A DNA stretch of 60,473 bases from Hofstenia miamia (GCA_004352715.1 SCFE01000121.1:73297-133769), one strand, 5' to 3'. Counted from the stretch's first letter, positions 31,521 through 44,280 are shown. Notes: generated from the letters alone by a model not told the origin. Numbers and translations: made by a program.

Positions 31521-31639
31521 TATATTTAAGTTCTCATGTACATATACATGTATTAAGTTTACAAACTTATTAAGAACATAAATATGATTTAGTTATGTCA
31601 GTAAATGTTTGTTTCTTGGTTATGTTTACAAATTACATA

Positions 31640-33400
31640 TAATTTAAAAAATATTTTTACTTATTGTTCTTGAGTTGCACATCTTATTCTATAATTAGTC
31701 AGATAATTGATATTTTGTTGTGTAATCATGTTTTTCAACTTCTTCTTAAATATTGTAAAATTTTTTTCACTTCTTGTACTGTAATCCAGTTTGTTCCATA
31801 GTGATATTGAATAATTTAGGAATCCGTTCTTCATTACTTTTCTATTATACTTAGTTTTACCAAATGTAATTGTTCTTTGATTTAAATGATTAGAAATGTT
31901 CAATTTTCTTTTCCAAAATATTGATAAACATCTAATATTTTGAAGAGCTTCTAATGATCTTAGATGATATTTACACATTATTTCTTTTTTATTTTTGTTT
32001 CTAATTATGTTTATTCCCCATTTTCAAATAAATTTCTAGAATTAAAAAATGTGCATTCATACAAGAATGGGCCAATAACAAAATATTATATAATAAATGT
32101 TTCCTGCAGCATTTTTTTCAATTTGTTGATGTATTGTATTCTTTGGTTCCTTTTTTTAGTTTGCTGCTTATAAATTTGTTGAAGTTCAAAGAGTTATTGA
32201 TTTGGACCCATTATTATGACATTGTGCTGGATTGTTGGACTGTTGTTTTACTGAAATTTAAATTTATTCCAATAGCTATAGTCTTATAGTTATTTGGAAA
32301 AAATATCTTGAATTGTATTTTTTCTATGGTTATTGTTTATTGATTTTGGTTGAAATAGTTAATAACCTTGTCTAAGCTTGATTCAATAATCTTAGAAGCC
32401 ATGTGAGGACTTGCAATTATATGTATTATCAGCATATTGGAAAATCATACAATGCCTGATTTGATTACTTATCTTATTAATGTAAATAGAAAACAATAGT
32501 GGGCCCAACACTGTTTCACATAGAACTCCTTTTATTAGGGTTTAATATTCAGAATAGAGATTTCCCACTTTAACACATTATTTTTCTCTTTGTTAGAAAG
32601 CAGTACATGAATTTTACACCATTGCTATCAAAACCATATGCAGTTAATTTTTGACATTATATGTTATGTTCATACTGTTGGAGGCTTTATTGCTCAGGTA
32701 CAGCAAAGCTGCTGCTATACTACAGTCATTATTTAAGTTAAGGCAGATGCCCCCAATTACAATTAGCAAAATATCTGTCATGGAATATTCACCTCTAAAT
32801 CAAAACTAGTGCTCTGATAATTATGACTATTGTGGCATGCATATATTTGATTACTTAGGATTCTTTTGAAGATTTTCACAAATGGGTTTGTGATTGAAAT
32901 TGGCCAATAATTAAATGCAACTAATGGGTTTCCTTTTTTGAAGATTGGTGAAATATCTGACAATTTAAGTTATTTTGGGAATTTTGTCTGTTATATTGAG
33001 TAGTTGAAAATAAATAGAGGCAGGTCAACAAACTGTTGAATAATTTTTTTATATAATTGGGATAGGTATATTTCCTTCAACACAGGATTTATTTACATTG
33101 AGGCTTGTTATGGTTTTAAGCACAGTTCTTTTAGTTATAAATTGAAACTCAAAGAAGTGTTGACTTTTCATGAAGTTTAACTGTTGTTGCTGTACCATCA
33201 AATGTACCCTGCCCTATAAATGGGCAGTTGAGATGATGGACAATTTTCTTTTGAATTCTGACAACTTTTTTGTTAACATATAAACTTGTGAGATGTATCT
33301 AGCCCTTTACTCCTGTTCATGAACTTGTTCATAAAAGGCCATTTATTTTTGATTGTAGTGAGCTTTTCAAAACAGTTACTGGCCAACAATTTTTTTGTAA
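31640..33400 (-). pseudogene. Decayed LINE reverse transcriptase (CR1/jockey-like)
   Basis: On the minus strand, 32963-32778 reads SDISPIFKKGNPLVAFNYWP then ISITNPFVKIFKRILSNQIY (RT blocks before the catalytic site). About 32560-32400 reads VLGPLLFSIYINKIS followed by QYADNTYNCKSS (the YADD box with the second Asp changed to Asn). 31978-31661 reads RTITFGKTKYNRKVMKNGFL and FTIFKKKLK, the usual C-terminal tail of these LINEs. Many stops; inactive. Confidence 0.8.
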
Positions 33401-33659
33401 TTTTTTCTTCCTCATTGTTAGGCACTAGCTTATGTCTTTATATTAAATCTTTAGATTGATATTATCTAATTTTTCAATACATAACTTCCTCTACATTTCC
33501 TTTTTTATATTTTCTTGGAACTTATGTTCAGAATCTGCTCAAAACTATGTGCATATACAGCCTTGAACATAGAGGTTGTACATAAGATATAAAATATAAA
33601 ATAATTGAATGTTATTAAGAATAATAAGTACCTACAAAGCAAAATTCAAATTAAGTACA

Positions 33660-34520
33660 TTGGTTTTTAGTATTTAATAGGGTAACCTTTTGTTTTTGAC
33701 AATTTCTTGTACTGTCTTTGACATTGACTTAAACAAATTCACAATGTACCTGCCAGGAAAGTTAAAGAAATCTTCCTTTATTGATGGCCATAGATTATTT
33801 TTATCTATAATCTTTTGATTATCCATCATTCCCTTTTACTAATCCCATATATATTCCCAATCATATTGATGTCCAAAGACCCCTTTGGCCAGTCTGGCAG
33901 ATGCATAACTCCTTCTCTTACTATAAGTTCCTTAATTTGCTTGGAATTATGACAAGGTGTGCTGTATTGCTGCTGAAAGCAATTTTGATCCAGCAGTGGT
34001 AGTACATGGGCGTCAAGATTTCAATATTTTGCTTTCCATCCATCACTTTATCCAATTTTTCCAGAACTCCATATTGCTCCAAATACCATAACTGATTTTG
34101 TCAACCAGGGATATTTTTAGCTAAATATCATGGCTTGAATCAATATGCTCGACCCCTAGGTCTCCTTGTAAATTGCATTTGTCCTGATTGAAATTGTATT
34201 CGACTTTCAACTGAAAATACAACATTGCACCAGACTTTTTCACAGTTGTTAATTTTATCATGACCCCAGCATAATCTTGATTTGATATGATGTGAATTTA
34301 GGAGATGTTTTTCACAAATAAACCATATTTCTTTAAAATATGAAGGGTGCTTCCTATGGAATAACTCTGACCATCACTCCAACTACCTCTTAATCCCCAG
34401 GGTGTTGTTTTGGACAAATTTACAGACATCCTCCATAATAAGGATGTTGACGGTTAATTTTATTGCAAATTTTATTTGTTCTTTGATTGAATATGATATA
34501 ATGCTGTAAGAAATTTAGTG
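33660..34520 (-). pseudogene. Tc1-type transposase remnant
   Basis: Minus-strand fragments read CHNSKQIKELIVREGVMHLP, then DWPKGSLDIN (from DWPAxSPDLNPIEN) and LFKSMSKTVQEIVKNK, the C-terminal half of a Tc1 transposase. The Glu region is decayed and several stops are present. It spans the right edge of the CpG-poor block. Confidence 0.75.
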
Positions 34521-35019
34521 AATTGCGTCCATTTATGAACTTATGATTTAAACACAAAGATTAATATTGAATAGAATAAAGTGGAGACAAAATATTGTAA
34601 GATGATCAAAGTTCATTGATTGACTGATGCTTATCAATAAAATTTGGCGATCTTAATCCCCAATTATAGACTTTTGCTAAGGATGACCTATTGCAAGCAT
34701 TGATACTTTGAAAAACAAAGGAACAAATATTGAATTGACTTAAAACAAATGAGTGTATTAATTCTGTATGAAATGATCTCCCTATTTGCCTAAGGTGAAA
34801 TTAGTATTTTACACCAGCCGCCATTTTTCGAAATTTCAATTTAAATTTTCTATTGATCCAGTACTCCTAGATAATTAGTGGAATTACTTTGCTTAATTTC
34901 ATTGTTACATACTTTAATGCAAATATTTTGGGAATTTTTTTTATGATCATTCGGTGAAAAGATAGGAAATTGTGTCGTATCTGCATTAATTCTCAATTTA
35001 CTTCTATTAAAATATTAAA

Positions 35020-35460
35020 TTAGGTCCTCAATGTCTTCACGTAATTGTCTAGTTTCTTCATAAGGATTTTGAGCTGTTCTTAATATACATGTATCATCTG
35101 CATATTGATATATAGTTCCATTAGGAATTGTCTCAGAGATATCATTCAAAGAGAAAAAATATTTGTTCCAAGTACAGTGCCTTGAGGAGCTCCCAAATTT
35201 ATTGTTACAATGTTTGAATAGATTCTATCAATTTTTACTCTTTGCTTACAATTATTCAAAAAACTAAGAATAAATTTAATCACTGTTTTGCTAAAGTCTT
35301 GATTTGATTGAGTTCATTGAATTAAAAGCCTTACTAAGATTAAGGAATGTAACTGCCGTGGGAAATTTTTTATTTAAATTACATTTTGTTTTTTCTGTAA
35401 TTGACAAAATTGCGCCTGTCGTGCTGAAATTTGGCATAAAATTGTATTGACTTTCTGATA
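35020..35460 (-). pseudogene. LINE reverse-transcriptase fragment
   Basis: Minus strand: VTFLNLSKAFNSMN (RT motif with LSKAFDS), then PNGTIYQYADDTCILRTAQN with an intact YADD box. Stops lie between them. It is truncated at both sides. Confidence 0.75.
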
Positions 35461-36894
35461 AAATGCGATTTTCTTCAATAAATTTAATTAGTTATGCTGC
35501 GAGAATTTTTTCTAATATAAATAATAATAATAAAATATCTTGCAAATGTATAGCAACAACATATACAGGGTGGTATAAATTTAGTGCCTCAAAGATCACA
35601 GAGTTGGAGGACATGAATATATATTGTCCAATGGTGTTTAGAAATCGATACCTAAAAATTACCATAGATGGACGCAGGTGTAATTCTTTAGTAACCACAT
35701 TGCACCACAACCACAATGAGTGGGCCTACAACCACACTGCACCCACATGTCTGTAAGAAAAGTTCACAGTCACCTGCAACACACTCGCTATTTTCTAAAT
35801 GTCACCAGACAATTACAAGTAATTAAGCCAAAAAATGTCAATCACCAAACTGACTTTCTATTAGTGTTGTTTAATTGAGTGAATACGGTATTTGAAATTC
35901 AGTACCCGCATTGCACCGTCGCGGGTCATACTTCTAAATAACTTCAAAATTAAGATTAAATTGAAATTTCTAAATATTTAGCAGTGTATTGTAATTATGC
36001 AGTAATATAAATGTGCATATGAAATATTTATATCTAATTGATCAGCATTTCTTGCTATTGCAGTCAGGTAGAGTTCAACTGTGTTGTTGAGTCTAATCTT
36101 TTAGAAATTGATCAGGATAGAAGCAGAGTGAACCAAAATGCTGCATGCTACGTGGAAGACAAGCACATGCTCCCAAAGATCTTTTTTTAATACTCCACAG
36201 AAAAAAACCGGTTCAAGATACTAAATACAGATATTAAGGCAAGTAAAAGAATTAAAGGTGCAAAGTAAAAAGGTTCAAACCAAAAGAATGGTACGATGTC
36301 CTGTTGCCTTAAGTCGATGTTCATGCATACAATTTTTATGTACAGTTAGTCCTATTACCAGGGATGGACTTCTTATAAGAAAAGTTTGACCATGAAAGTA
36401 TTAAATATTACAAAATAATTCACCGTGCTGTATACACTACCACTATCAGGGGTTTCTATAATGTAGTTAACTTAATGCCTGTTCGTCTTGTAGCATATAC
36501 TTCTGCATAAGATATTTACACGACACAAAAATATCTGTCCGTTATTTTCCAAATATAGTAGAATACAATTCAATTTCTCATTCTAAACGTAATGCATTAT
36601 GTTCTTCTGTATATGTTTAATATATTTAATACAAACCCCAAAATGAAAAGCAAAGATGCATAGTAGACTATAATTGAAGTGAAAACAAGTTAAAAAAATG
36701 ACACAAATACCGCGCTACATTAACAGAGTAAAGGTTTATTGAGTTTCAATTTGAAAAATATATTTCTTTGCTAATCTCAATGATAAAATGAAATATTCCA
36801 TAAGAAAAATTCTGTTTCTGAATTTGTATTCGTTGATTACGATTTGTTAATATAATTTTCCAAATGAATTGCATCTATATGCTTAGTCAACTTG

Positions 36895-36926
<32 letters not shown>

Positions 36927-37000
36927 CGTCCTGTAATTGGCGCAGTTATATGAAACAGTGTAAAAAAGCTAGAAATCCAAATCGACCCATTGTTTACAAC
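35461..37000. other. Intergenic stretch with (TA)n, little recognised
   Basis: At 35571 there is TACAGGGTGGTATAAATTTA, which looks like a mariner/IS630 terminus, but no matching transposase lies next to it. (TA)n runs at 36895-36922. No gene seen. Confidence 0.4.
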
Positions 37001-37059
37001 AACAGAACAAATAACATGAGGATCACTAAATCATAAAAATGTACAAAAATATCTCCATT

Positions 37060-37967
37060 TTCAGCAAATAAATGATCCATGCGACAGCATTTTGAATTTC
37101 TTCTTGTGTTATTTCTGAGTATACCTGAACAATTTTACTCTTCAAATCATCAATCATGTTTGGTTCTTATTGTGGTAGACTCAGTAGTTTTCAATACAGC
37201 CCAAAGCCAGTAATCTAGTGGTGTTAGGTCAGGCGATCTTGCAGACCAGGGAATGTTGTAACCACGGCCAATGACTCTGTCAGGAAAGTGTTCTTTTAAT
37301 GCTGCTGTGACTGGGCGAGCAAAATGAGGCGGTGTCCCATCCTGCTGGTAAATATCTGTACGATATGCACCTGTCGTCCTACACTGTGGTATGAAATAAT
37401 GCGTAAGTATTTGGTGAGAATTTTCACCATTCTCAGAAAATGTCAAATTTATAGTGGCATGAAAATGCTGCCCAAGCAACAACACGTGGTGAGTGTAGTG
37501 ATTGTGACAAGGTTATTATAGGCTTTTCTGTAGCCCAGATGACACAATTGTGGCGGTTTACAGATCTATCCAATGAGAAGATAGCTTCGTCACTCCAGAT
37601 AATGTCTGCCACTTTTTGATGATTATCCAGCAACCCTCGCCCAGATTGCAGTCGTTTTTGGTGCATTGAGATACGATAAGGATACAAGCCCATTTTTCCA
37701 TGCAAAATTGTCTGAACAGTTGATTTCGGAATTCCACTTAATGAGGAGACAGTGCTGCAGCTGGATGGTTGTAAGGAACTCGCTGATTGAGCAACACTGA
37801 TAGCTTCCTGTACGAATGGTACGCGTTTTTCTTCCAACGATTTCGTCCTTTACCAGGCTCATCATGAAGACTATAAGTTTTTTTTCAAATTTAGAAATAA
37901 GACATGTGATAGATGTTGCAGAGAATGGATTGTGAATTAATAAATTCATGAGCTGCACTTCGTCCAT
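37060..37967 (-). pseudogene. Mariner-type transposase, frameshifted
   Basis: On the minus strand three frames cover one transposase: a helix-turn-helix start near 37967 (HNPFSATSITCLISKFEKK), ADIIWSDEAIFSLDRSVNRH with the first catalytic Asp, SPRVVAWAAF, then YQQDGTPPHFARPVTAALKE and SARSPDLTPLDYWLWAVLK with the second Asp and the final catalytic Asp (a DDD-type triad). Frames change at about 37830-37620 and 37440. Inactive copy. Confidence 0.85.
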
Positions 37968-39060
37968 TTGCGTATATATATTAGGGTATGATTTACAATT
38001 TTTATAGCCGTACCATAGTCAGTTCAGCTTTGTCTGAAACCCTTGAAAAGTTTGAAAATAAAAAATTATTTTATAGTACAAAAAAATAAATCATGTGTCT
38101 TTGCAAATCATTTGATAACAGAAACTATTTCGAACACGTTTTACACCAAAACATATTATTCCATAAAACCGTCTACGATGATTTGTTGCTGACTAAGCCT
38201 TCTTGTTTAAATAGCGCAATTTCACTTTGTTGTAAAGCATGTAATGTACTTGCCAGTTAAATTATCGCACAACACATATTTTTAAACAAATCCATTTAGT
38301 TTCACTCCGCTTAGTGGTGTACAATTATAATTATTCAAATTTCTTGAGATGTTTGCATCAGTCTAATGGTTTGGGTATGAATTAGTTGAATTTAGCTAGA
38401 AAAACTAATAATAGCTGTTCGAAACAATATTAAATTTTATCTATATATAATATGACTTGTTGTATTTTGCATTGTTATCAAATATCGCTGGGTCACAAGG
38501 TCAAAACTTATCCAAGTTACACGTATCACACTTTTGACCCGATTGCCTGAATTGTGGGCTGCCGTACCCCTCTGTCACGGGAACAACATTCTATATATGC
38601 TTCTTCTGTGCAATTTGGGTTGTTTCCCCGTTGATTGACTAAATTTTATAGTGCTATAATTTCTTGACAAGAATACATTTTTGCTTTAGTTTTATAATTC
38701 ACACAATTTGCATGGATATGGAAAGAGAAAGAACTGGATAAAGTGAAAGAAGAACTAGCAAAGTTGCCATCACTAAATGCGCCTGACTAAGATAAACCAT
38801 TCATACTATATTGCACTACAAGTAATGTAGTAATAGGAGCGTGTTTAGGAAAATAAAAAATAGTAAAGAATAATCAATACACTTATTTTGCAGAAAACAA
38901 ACATCTGAAGAGAACTATGAGTTGGAAAGAAAAAATTTGAATTTTTACAACACACCAAATCCGAGAATTTAACCAACATAAATGCCGACAAAACGTTATT
39001 ACTGATAACAATAAAGGAAGAAATATCACAAGAGGAAATTATTGAAAAATAAGATGAGTG
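37968..39060. other. Intergenic stretch, nothing recognised
   Basis: No supported feature. A short inverted pair, TGGGTCACAAGGTCAAAA and CTTTTGACCC, occurs near 38490-38540. Confidence 0.4.
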
Positions 39061-39844
39061 TATACTCAAAGAAATGATACTAAGATTAAAACAACCAGAG
39101 AAGTTGATAAACAAGGAAGCTAATAGATACAGATGGAAAATAAATAAAAACGGACTACTATATGTAGGAAGGGAAACCCTACAAATAGCAGGACAAGAAT
39201 ATTTTAGCAGAAAGCTGGTCAGAAAGATGCATACCAACGGCCACTTCGGAATAAACCAACTGAAATCACCTTTAATACAAAGTATCAATTTCAGGAAAGT
39301 AGTAGATAAATACACAGAATGCCTACTGACTAACAAACTGCATTTTCTGAAACAAACAGCACTGCTAGATAAAATCATTGAGATAGTACACTTAAATTTG
39401 GAACAATTGTTGAAGGCTGATGAGGTTTACCAATTTGCACTAGTCATGGTGAATAAATTCACCAAATATTGCAAAATTATAACAGTGAAATCTACAACCG
39501 CAAAATTGATATCTGAAAAAGTAGTAAATTAATGGATAAATAAATTTGGACTAATGGAAACCATATCAGGTAGGGGAACACATTTCGAAAGCAAATTGTT
39601 TGAAGAATTAACAAAGCTGCTAGAATATGAGAAAACTACAGGATATCACCCTCAGGCAATTGGAGCAGTCGAATCACTTAACAACAATTATCAAGCTGAT
39701 AAGAGTAGGCGGAAAAAATTGGAGAGATGTAATAGAAATGATAGAATGCTTCTATAATACGACCAAACATTCAACAACATAAGTAACACCATTTAAAGCA
39801 ATGCATGGGAAAGAGGCAGCAACACCAATATAAATGCAATATGG
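39061..39844 (+). pseudogene. Ty3/gypsy-type integrase fragment (LTR retrotransposon)
   Basis: 39074-39532 reads RKMHTNGHFGINQLKSPLI (His part of the HHCC zinc domain, one Cys of the pair lost) then VYQFALVMVNKFTKYCKII (first part of the integrase core). After a stop, 39554-39757 reads ETISGRGTHFESKLFEELTK and TTGYHPQAIGAVESLNNN. After a frameshift near 39710 the frame EMIECFYNTTKHSTT and VTPFKAMHGKEAATP follows. No LTRs, protease or RT are recognised nearby. Dead copy that ends abruptly at 39845. Confidence 0.85.
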
Positions 39845-39980
39845 AAGCAAGGGTCCTAAATTTGTTCCCTGTGGAACACCTCTTGATTTCAATCCAATTT
39901 GAATAAGTTTCATTGAGTCTAACTCATTGTTTTCCATTACGTAAATGATTAGATAAAAGAGCCAAGCGTTGAGTAGAAAA
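39845..39980 (-). repeat. 136-bp exact copy of a LINE RT segment
   Basis: Identical to 43574-43709. On the minus strand it encodes ENNELDSMKLIQIGLKSRGV and PQGTNLGPLL. It abuts the gypsy integrase fragment with no visible target duplication. Confidence 0.9.
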
Positions 39981-42000
39981 GAGTATATGTTTAGAAATTA
40001 CAAAAAATACGGAACACGAACCAAGTAAGGAAACTTAAAACAATGGTCTGGTCAGCGGCGCCTCTACCCAATTTTTTTTACCCCGACCATACTGGACTTT
40101 TGATTGGGGTGGGCGCAATTTCTTAATTTATTTGTAATATTAGTTCAGTAAAACTACATGCAGTTCTGACGTACATACAATGGGTGCGGGCAGAACAAAA
40201 TTGAGAAAGGCCATCTGTTCTACTTATTACCTATTGCCGTCCGATTCTTGTCTCATTAGGATTCAGCAAGATTTGTCACGTCATCTTATCATCTCAGTCT
40301 CAGTTTCACACCACACATTAAAGGCACCCATAACAACATAATAAAGTGTAATGAAACCGTTATTTTATCGAGATTAGGAAAATTTATCTTATTGTAGGAA
40401 TACAAAATTGTTTCCAATCCTATACAATGTTGTTAAAGGGGCACCAATCGAGAAAAATCTAAAATTCAAATTACATAAATTTCCAAATCGCTATTTTTAA
40501 ATACAAATCTATGTATGTACAATAACTATTTAGTAATCGGAATTATAGATCAAATTATAAATCATCTTTAAATGAAAGACTTGAATTGACAATATTTGCA
40601 TTTTTTTAATGAGCTCCATAAAATTTGCATTTTTCCTCGGGCTTGCTTTATTTACTAGACGTCATTCCTGTACCACTTTTTTCTTCAATTTAGCATTTGT
40701 CTTTTCCTTTACATTAAATCAAAAAGTTTTAATTATATGAGCAAGTCGATGCTTGTGATTATTTCCTAAATATTCTTTTTTACTTAATGTCCAATCTATC
40801 TAGAAGACACAAAACAATTCTTCTAATAAAGTTTCATCTTCTATTGTCCCCAAAATACAAGCGGCATTTGTCTGCTGAATTATAATACTCAAACGTTGTT
40901 TAAAATACTCTGCCGCACGTGGTTCCTTTGATGAAAATATTAGGGACTTGCCAATGTTGGGAAATAAAGTCTCCAGTTAATTTGTCTGCACCGCCTTGCG
41001 TTCAGAGGTTAAAATATGTAGCCTTGTTGAACAATGTCAATATTTAGATATTTTTCGAGATTCAGCATCTGTTTCAGCTTTTACATAAATTGTAATGACA
41101 ATATTAGGCTTATATGATAAAGCAAGTTGGAAATTGTGGAAATTTGTTTTGAACAATTATTTTCCGTTCTAGTTACCGTGGTAACCACTAAATTAAAGGA
41201 TATAATATGGCTAAATTATAAACGGTAATATCTGTATAACTGAAGTAGTTATGTTATATTTTACCTCTTTGTAGAGAATAAAATTCTCTATACAACTAAA
41301 TTAATTTTTTAGCATTAACTTTACAACTAATTGCTAATTTGCATAAATATGCATATCGAACGACTTATTTACCTCATTAATATGCAAAATGTCATAAAAT
41401 CACTGAAACATTCAGTCCAAAAATCAAGGAAATAGCATGGTAGTACAAAAGTATTCAGATTATAAGAAATTGTATAAATCTTTTTGAATAATTACCCATG
41501 AATAAGAAATATTTTCAAAAACAGGAAAACAGGCAAAATTATGAAGGATGGATAAAAGTTTTTAAAATTTTCAAATCCAAAAAATGGATGCTTTAGAATC
41601 AATGATGTGAAAAATTTCAAAGATCAGTAATTAATTCACAATTTAAAGAAACCAAGAGAAAAATCATCAATACTTATTGCTTACTACAGCAAAAACGTGA
41701 ATATTTGTTCGTTGCAAGCTTCATTTAGCATTTCAACTGTGTATTAATTTCTTTAAGGAAATTTTCATTCGCATCCGTACCGTATAAAGCACACTGTCAT
41801 AATAAAAATGACTTAAGACTAATAACATGTGTCAATTTAATTTTATTCTTGCAGGTAGCCTCTGAGATATATTACTGAATGCTTAAATTGGAATAGCCAT
41901 TCGTTTGATGATGATATTAAATGGCTTTTAAAAAATAAATAATGAATGGTATGTAATTACCAAGTAAGATTTGTTTAAAAGATCCACAAACTTAATGCAA
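39981..42000. other. Intergenic stretch, nothing recognised
   Basis: AT-rich, no supported gene, RNA or element. Confidence 0.5.
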
Positions 42001-42026
42001 AGCTTGGCCTTAAATCAACAACTAGC

Positions 42027-42311
42027 ATGTCCGATAAATCTAATGTAATTTATAAGATTCAATGCACCTGTGGTGAGGATTATATCGGATATTGTGGTCG
42101 TCAACTAAGCAGAAGAACAAAAGAACATGAAACTAATTCAACCATTTCAAAACACCTTAAAAATTGTGGACTAAGTTATGATGTAACAATTTTAAAGAAT
42201 ACCGATACAAAATATCTTAAAATCACTGAAAGCATTTTAATAAGATCATTTCAACCAAATACGAAAGAAGATTATATACATAAACTATTGTTACCAATAA
42301 TTAAGATTTAG
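42027..42311 (+). CDS. Penelope-like element, C-terminal GIY-YIG endonuclease (truncated)
   Basis: Translation gives SNVIYKIQCTCGEDYIGYCG then RQLSRRTKEHE, the GIY-YIG nuclease with the CxC/zinc-like insert typical of Penelope-like retroelements, followed by a clean C-terminal tail. The frame is open upstream for a few residues (LGLKSTTSMSDK), the usual linker from the RT. The RT itself is absent, so it is a 5'-truncated copy. A hammerhead-ribozyme core follows at 42367. Confidence 0.85.
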   Translation: MSDKSNVIYKIQCTCGEDYIGYCGRQLSRRTKEHETNSTISKHLKNCGLSYDVTILKNTDTKYLKITESILIRSFQPNTKEDYIHKLLLPIIKI

Positions 42312-42366
42312 TGAAATAAAATATAATAATAAAATCAAGTAAATTTAGAGGGAATTATTTGTAAAA

Positions 42367-42391
42367 CTGACGATGACTTTGTAAGTCGAAA
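42367..42391 (+). ncRNA. Hammerhead ribozyme core 3' of a Penelope-like element
   Basis: Reads CTGACGA, then T, then the hairpin GACTT-TGT-AAGTC, then GAAA: the CUGANGA and GAAA conserved cores separated by a perfect 5-bp helix II with a 3-nt loop. It lies 56 bp after the GIY-YIG stop codon, where Penelope-like elements are known to carry hammerheads. ATATT and AATAT following the GAAA could form helix III. The cleavage site and helix I are not resolved. Confidence 0.7.
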
Positions 42392-42599
42392 TATATTTGA
42401 ATGTTTTTGTTAATATTATTAAAAATCCTTAAAAATGCTCAATTACCAAGTATTTGAAATTTTCCACTTGATCTAATTAGGTGGCATTATAATTCAACTT
42501 ATGCTGAGAACAACTTATATACTCGAGTACAACTATCTTCAATTATTTCGATTACATTTGCAATCGATTTATTAGAATAGTGTCATCAGCGCATTGAAG

Positions 42600-43200
42600 A
42601 GAAAATTTGTTGATAATATATCTAAAATTGATTGCTATTCCTCAGTAACAACAATGAAATATCTTGGATTTACCATAAATAATAAGCTTTCATTTAATAA
42701 AACATATTGCTCAAGTTTATAAAAGATCAATGAGAAATTTCTATATAATATTAAAAGTAAAAAGATTTTTAAATCAAGATGAAACTGAAATTTTATTTAA
42801 TTCCCTAATTAATTCTATCATAATTTACGGCATACAAGTATATATAGATGAATCAGAAACATCTTTATCTAAACTTAACAACATATACAAGAAAGCGTTT
42901 AAATATAAAATTATTACTAAAAAATTAAATATTTTTATCATTATTAAAGCAAAAGACAAAGCATTACATCAACACATTGAATACTCTCAAAAACATCCAC
43001 TAAAACAATTCATTAGCAAAAGAACTGAATACGCTACATTAAAATTAAGAAAAAACAATCCAATGAAATTATTCTCATCAAAGACCATATTCCCAGTTCG
43101 ATATTTCTCTTGTTATTAATTATTTTTATTTTTTAGTTTTGTAGTGTAGTTTACTGTATTGTAAGCTTAATTAAAGTTTATTATTATTATTTATTATTAT
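42600..43200 (+). pseudogene. LINE reverse-transcriptase C-terminal fragment with ATT-rich tail
   Basis: Reads MKYLGFTINNKLSFN then, in the frame 42730-43119, SMRNFYIILKVKRFLNQDET and FNSLINSIIIYGIQVYI, the thumb and C-terminal region of non-LTR retrotransposon RTs (KFLGVxxDxxLxWxxHI type). It ends in an ATT-rich tail at about 43175-43198. 5'-truncated. Confidence 0.75.
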
Positions 43201-43372
43201 AATCGTTTTATTTCCCGTACAGAATACAACTACATGATAATGTGAATGGAAAGGATGCGCTAAACATCAGACATAGAAGGTACATACACACGATGCAACG
43301 AGGCTTAGATAATGTATCTAAGCATTGAAGGAATAATAGAAACTTGGTACAGGTGGGTCTTCATCTGCGGCA

Positions 43373-44280
43373 TCACGTACTTTTGTCGTGTTTCTGTATT
43401 GCTACGAAATGTTCAAGCTCAGCGTGCAAGGGGTGCCCGTCATTATTTTGAACATTCCATACCATCCTTATGAACTGTTGATGAAAATCATCCTCAACGA
43501 TTTGATACAGGTTTCTTTTATTGTGCTTCGTGCCAATTAGTGTAATTACTAAGTCATTAACATACATGTTAAAAAGCAAGGGTCCTAAATTTGTTCCCTG
43601 TGGAACACCTCTTGATTTCAATCCAATTTGAATAAGTTTCATTGAGTCTAACTCATTGTTTTCCATTACGTAAATGATTAGATAAAAGAGCCAAGCGTTG
43701 AGTAGAAAATTGAAATGAGTTTTGCTAGTAAAATATCATGGTCGATAGAATCAAACGCTTTAGAAAGATCAGGACATGCAATTGTTGTAAATTCGTTATT
43801 ATCAGTACTTTTCCCCCATTTTTCAGTAGCACATAACAGCATTGTTAGTAGAAATGGCTTTGCGAAAACCATATTAAGTGTTAGAGTAAAGATTATATTT
43901 ATTTAGGTGCTCATTGGGTTGGTGGTTAATAAACACTCCAAAATTTTACTAATTGGATATGTAGAAATTGGTCTATAATTTACAGTTTCCAGGATCTCCT
44001 TTTTTATAAACAGGAGTTATTTTGGCCATTTGTAAGTCTTCAAGAAAAATAGATTGTTTCAAACAAGCATTCATAATGTAACAAAGAGGCTCCGAAATAA
44101 ATATACATGTATCTTTTAGAAACCAAGTTGGTATGCACGAAGGTCCGCTGAATTTATTTTTAGACTGTTAATAGATCTTAAATTTCACAACTTGTAACAT
44201 CTGACAGAGAAATCAGTTGAATTTCGTACCTTCGGAAGCTTAGATTTATAGGGCAAATTTATTTCTTCATATTCTCCTAG
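43373..44280 (-). pseudogene. LINE reverse transcriptase, minus strand, decayed
   Basis: In transcript order on the minus strand: FSGPSCIPTWFLKD, KITPVYKKGDPGN, YGFRKAISTNNAVM, TIACPDLSKAFDSIDHDILL (from 43872) and KSRGVPQGTNLGPLLFNMYV (43666-43373). These are consecutive RT blocks of a CR1/jockey-like LINE. Frame changes occur near 43870 and 43680, and the sequence after the GVPQG block no longer resembles RT, so the YxDD region is missing. Confidence 0.8.

Larger units (their letters stand above)
25649..34010. other. CpG-free block (four CpG in about 8.4 kb)
   Basis: Reading line by line, CpG occurs only near 28627, 29724, 30572 and 31825 between 25649 and 34010. From 25649 to 28626 there is none. 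G+C is roughly 30 percent, so by chance close to two hundred would be expected. The block contains only transposon remnants and unrecognised AT-rich sequence: nothing is recognisable at 25649-27289 and 27751-30252. Confidence 0.85.
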
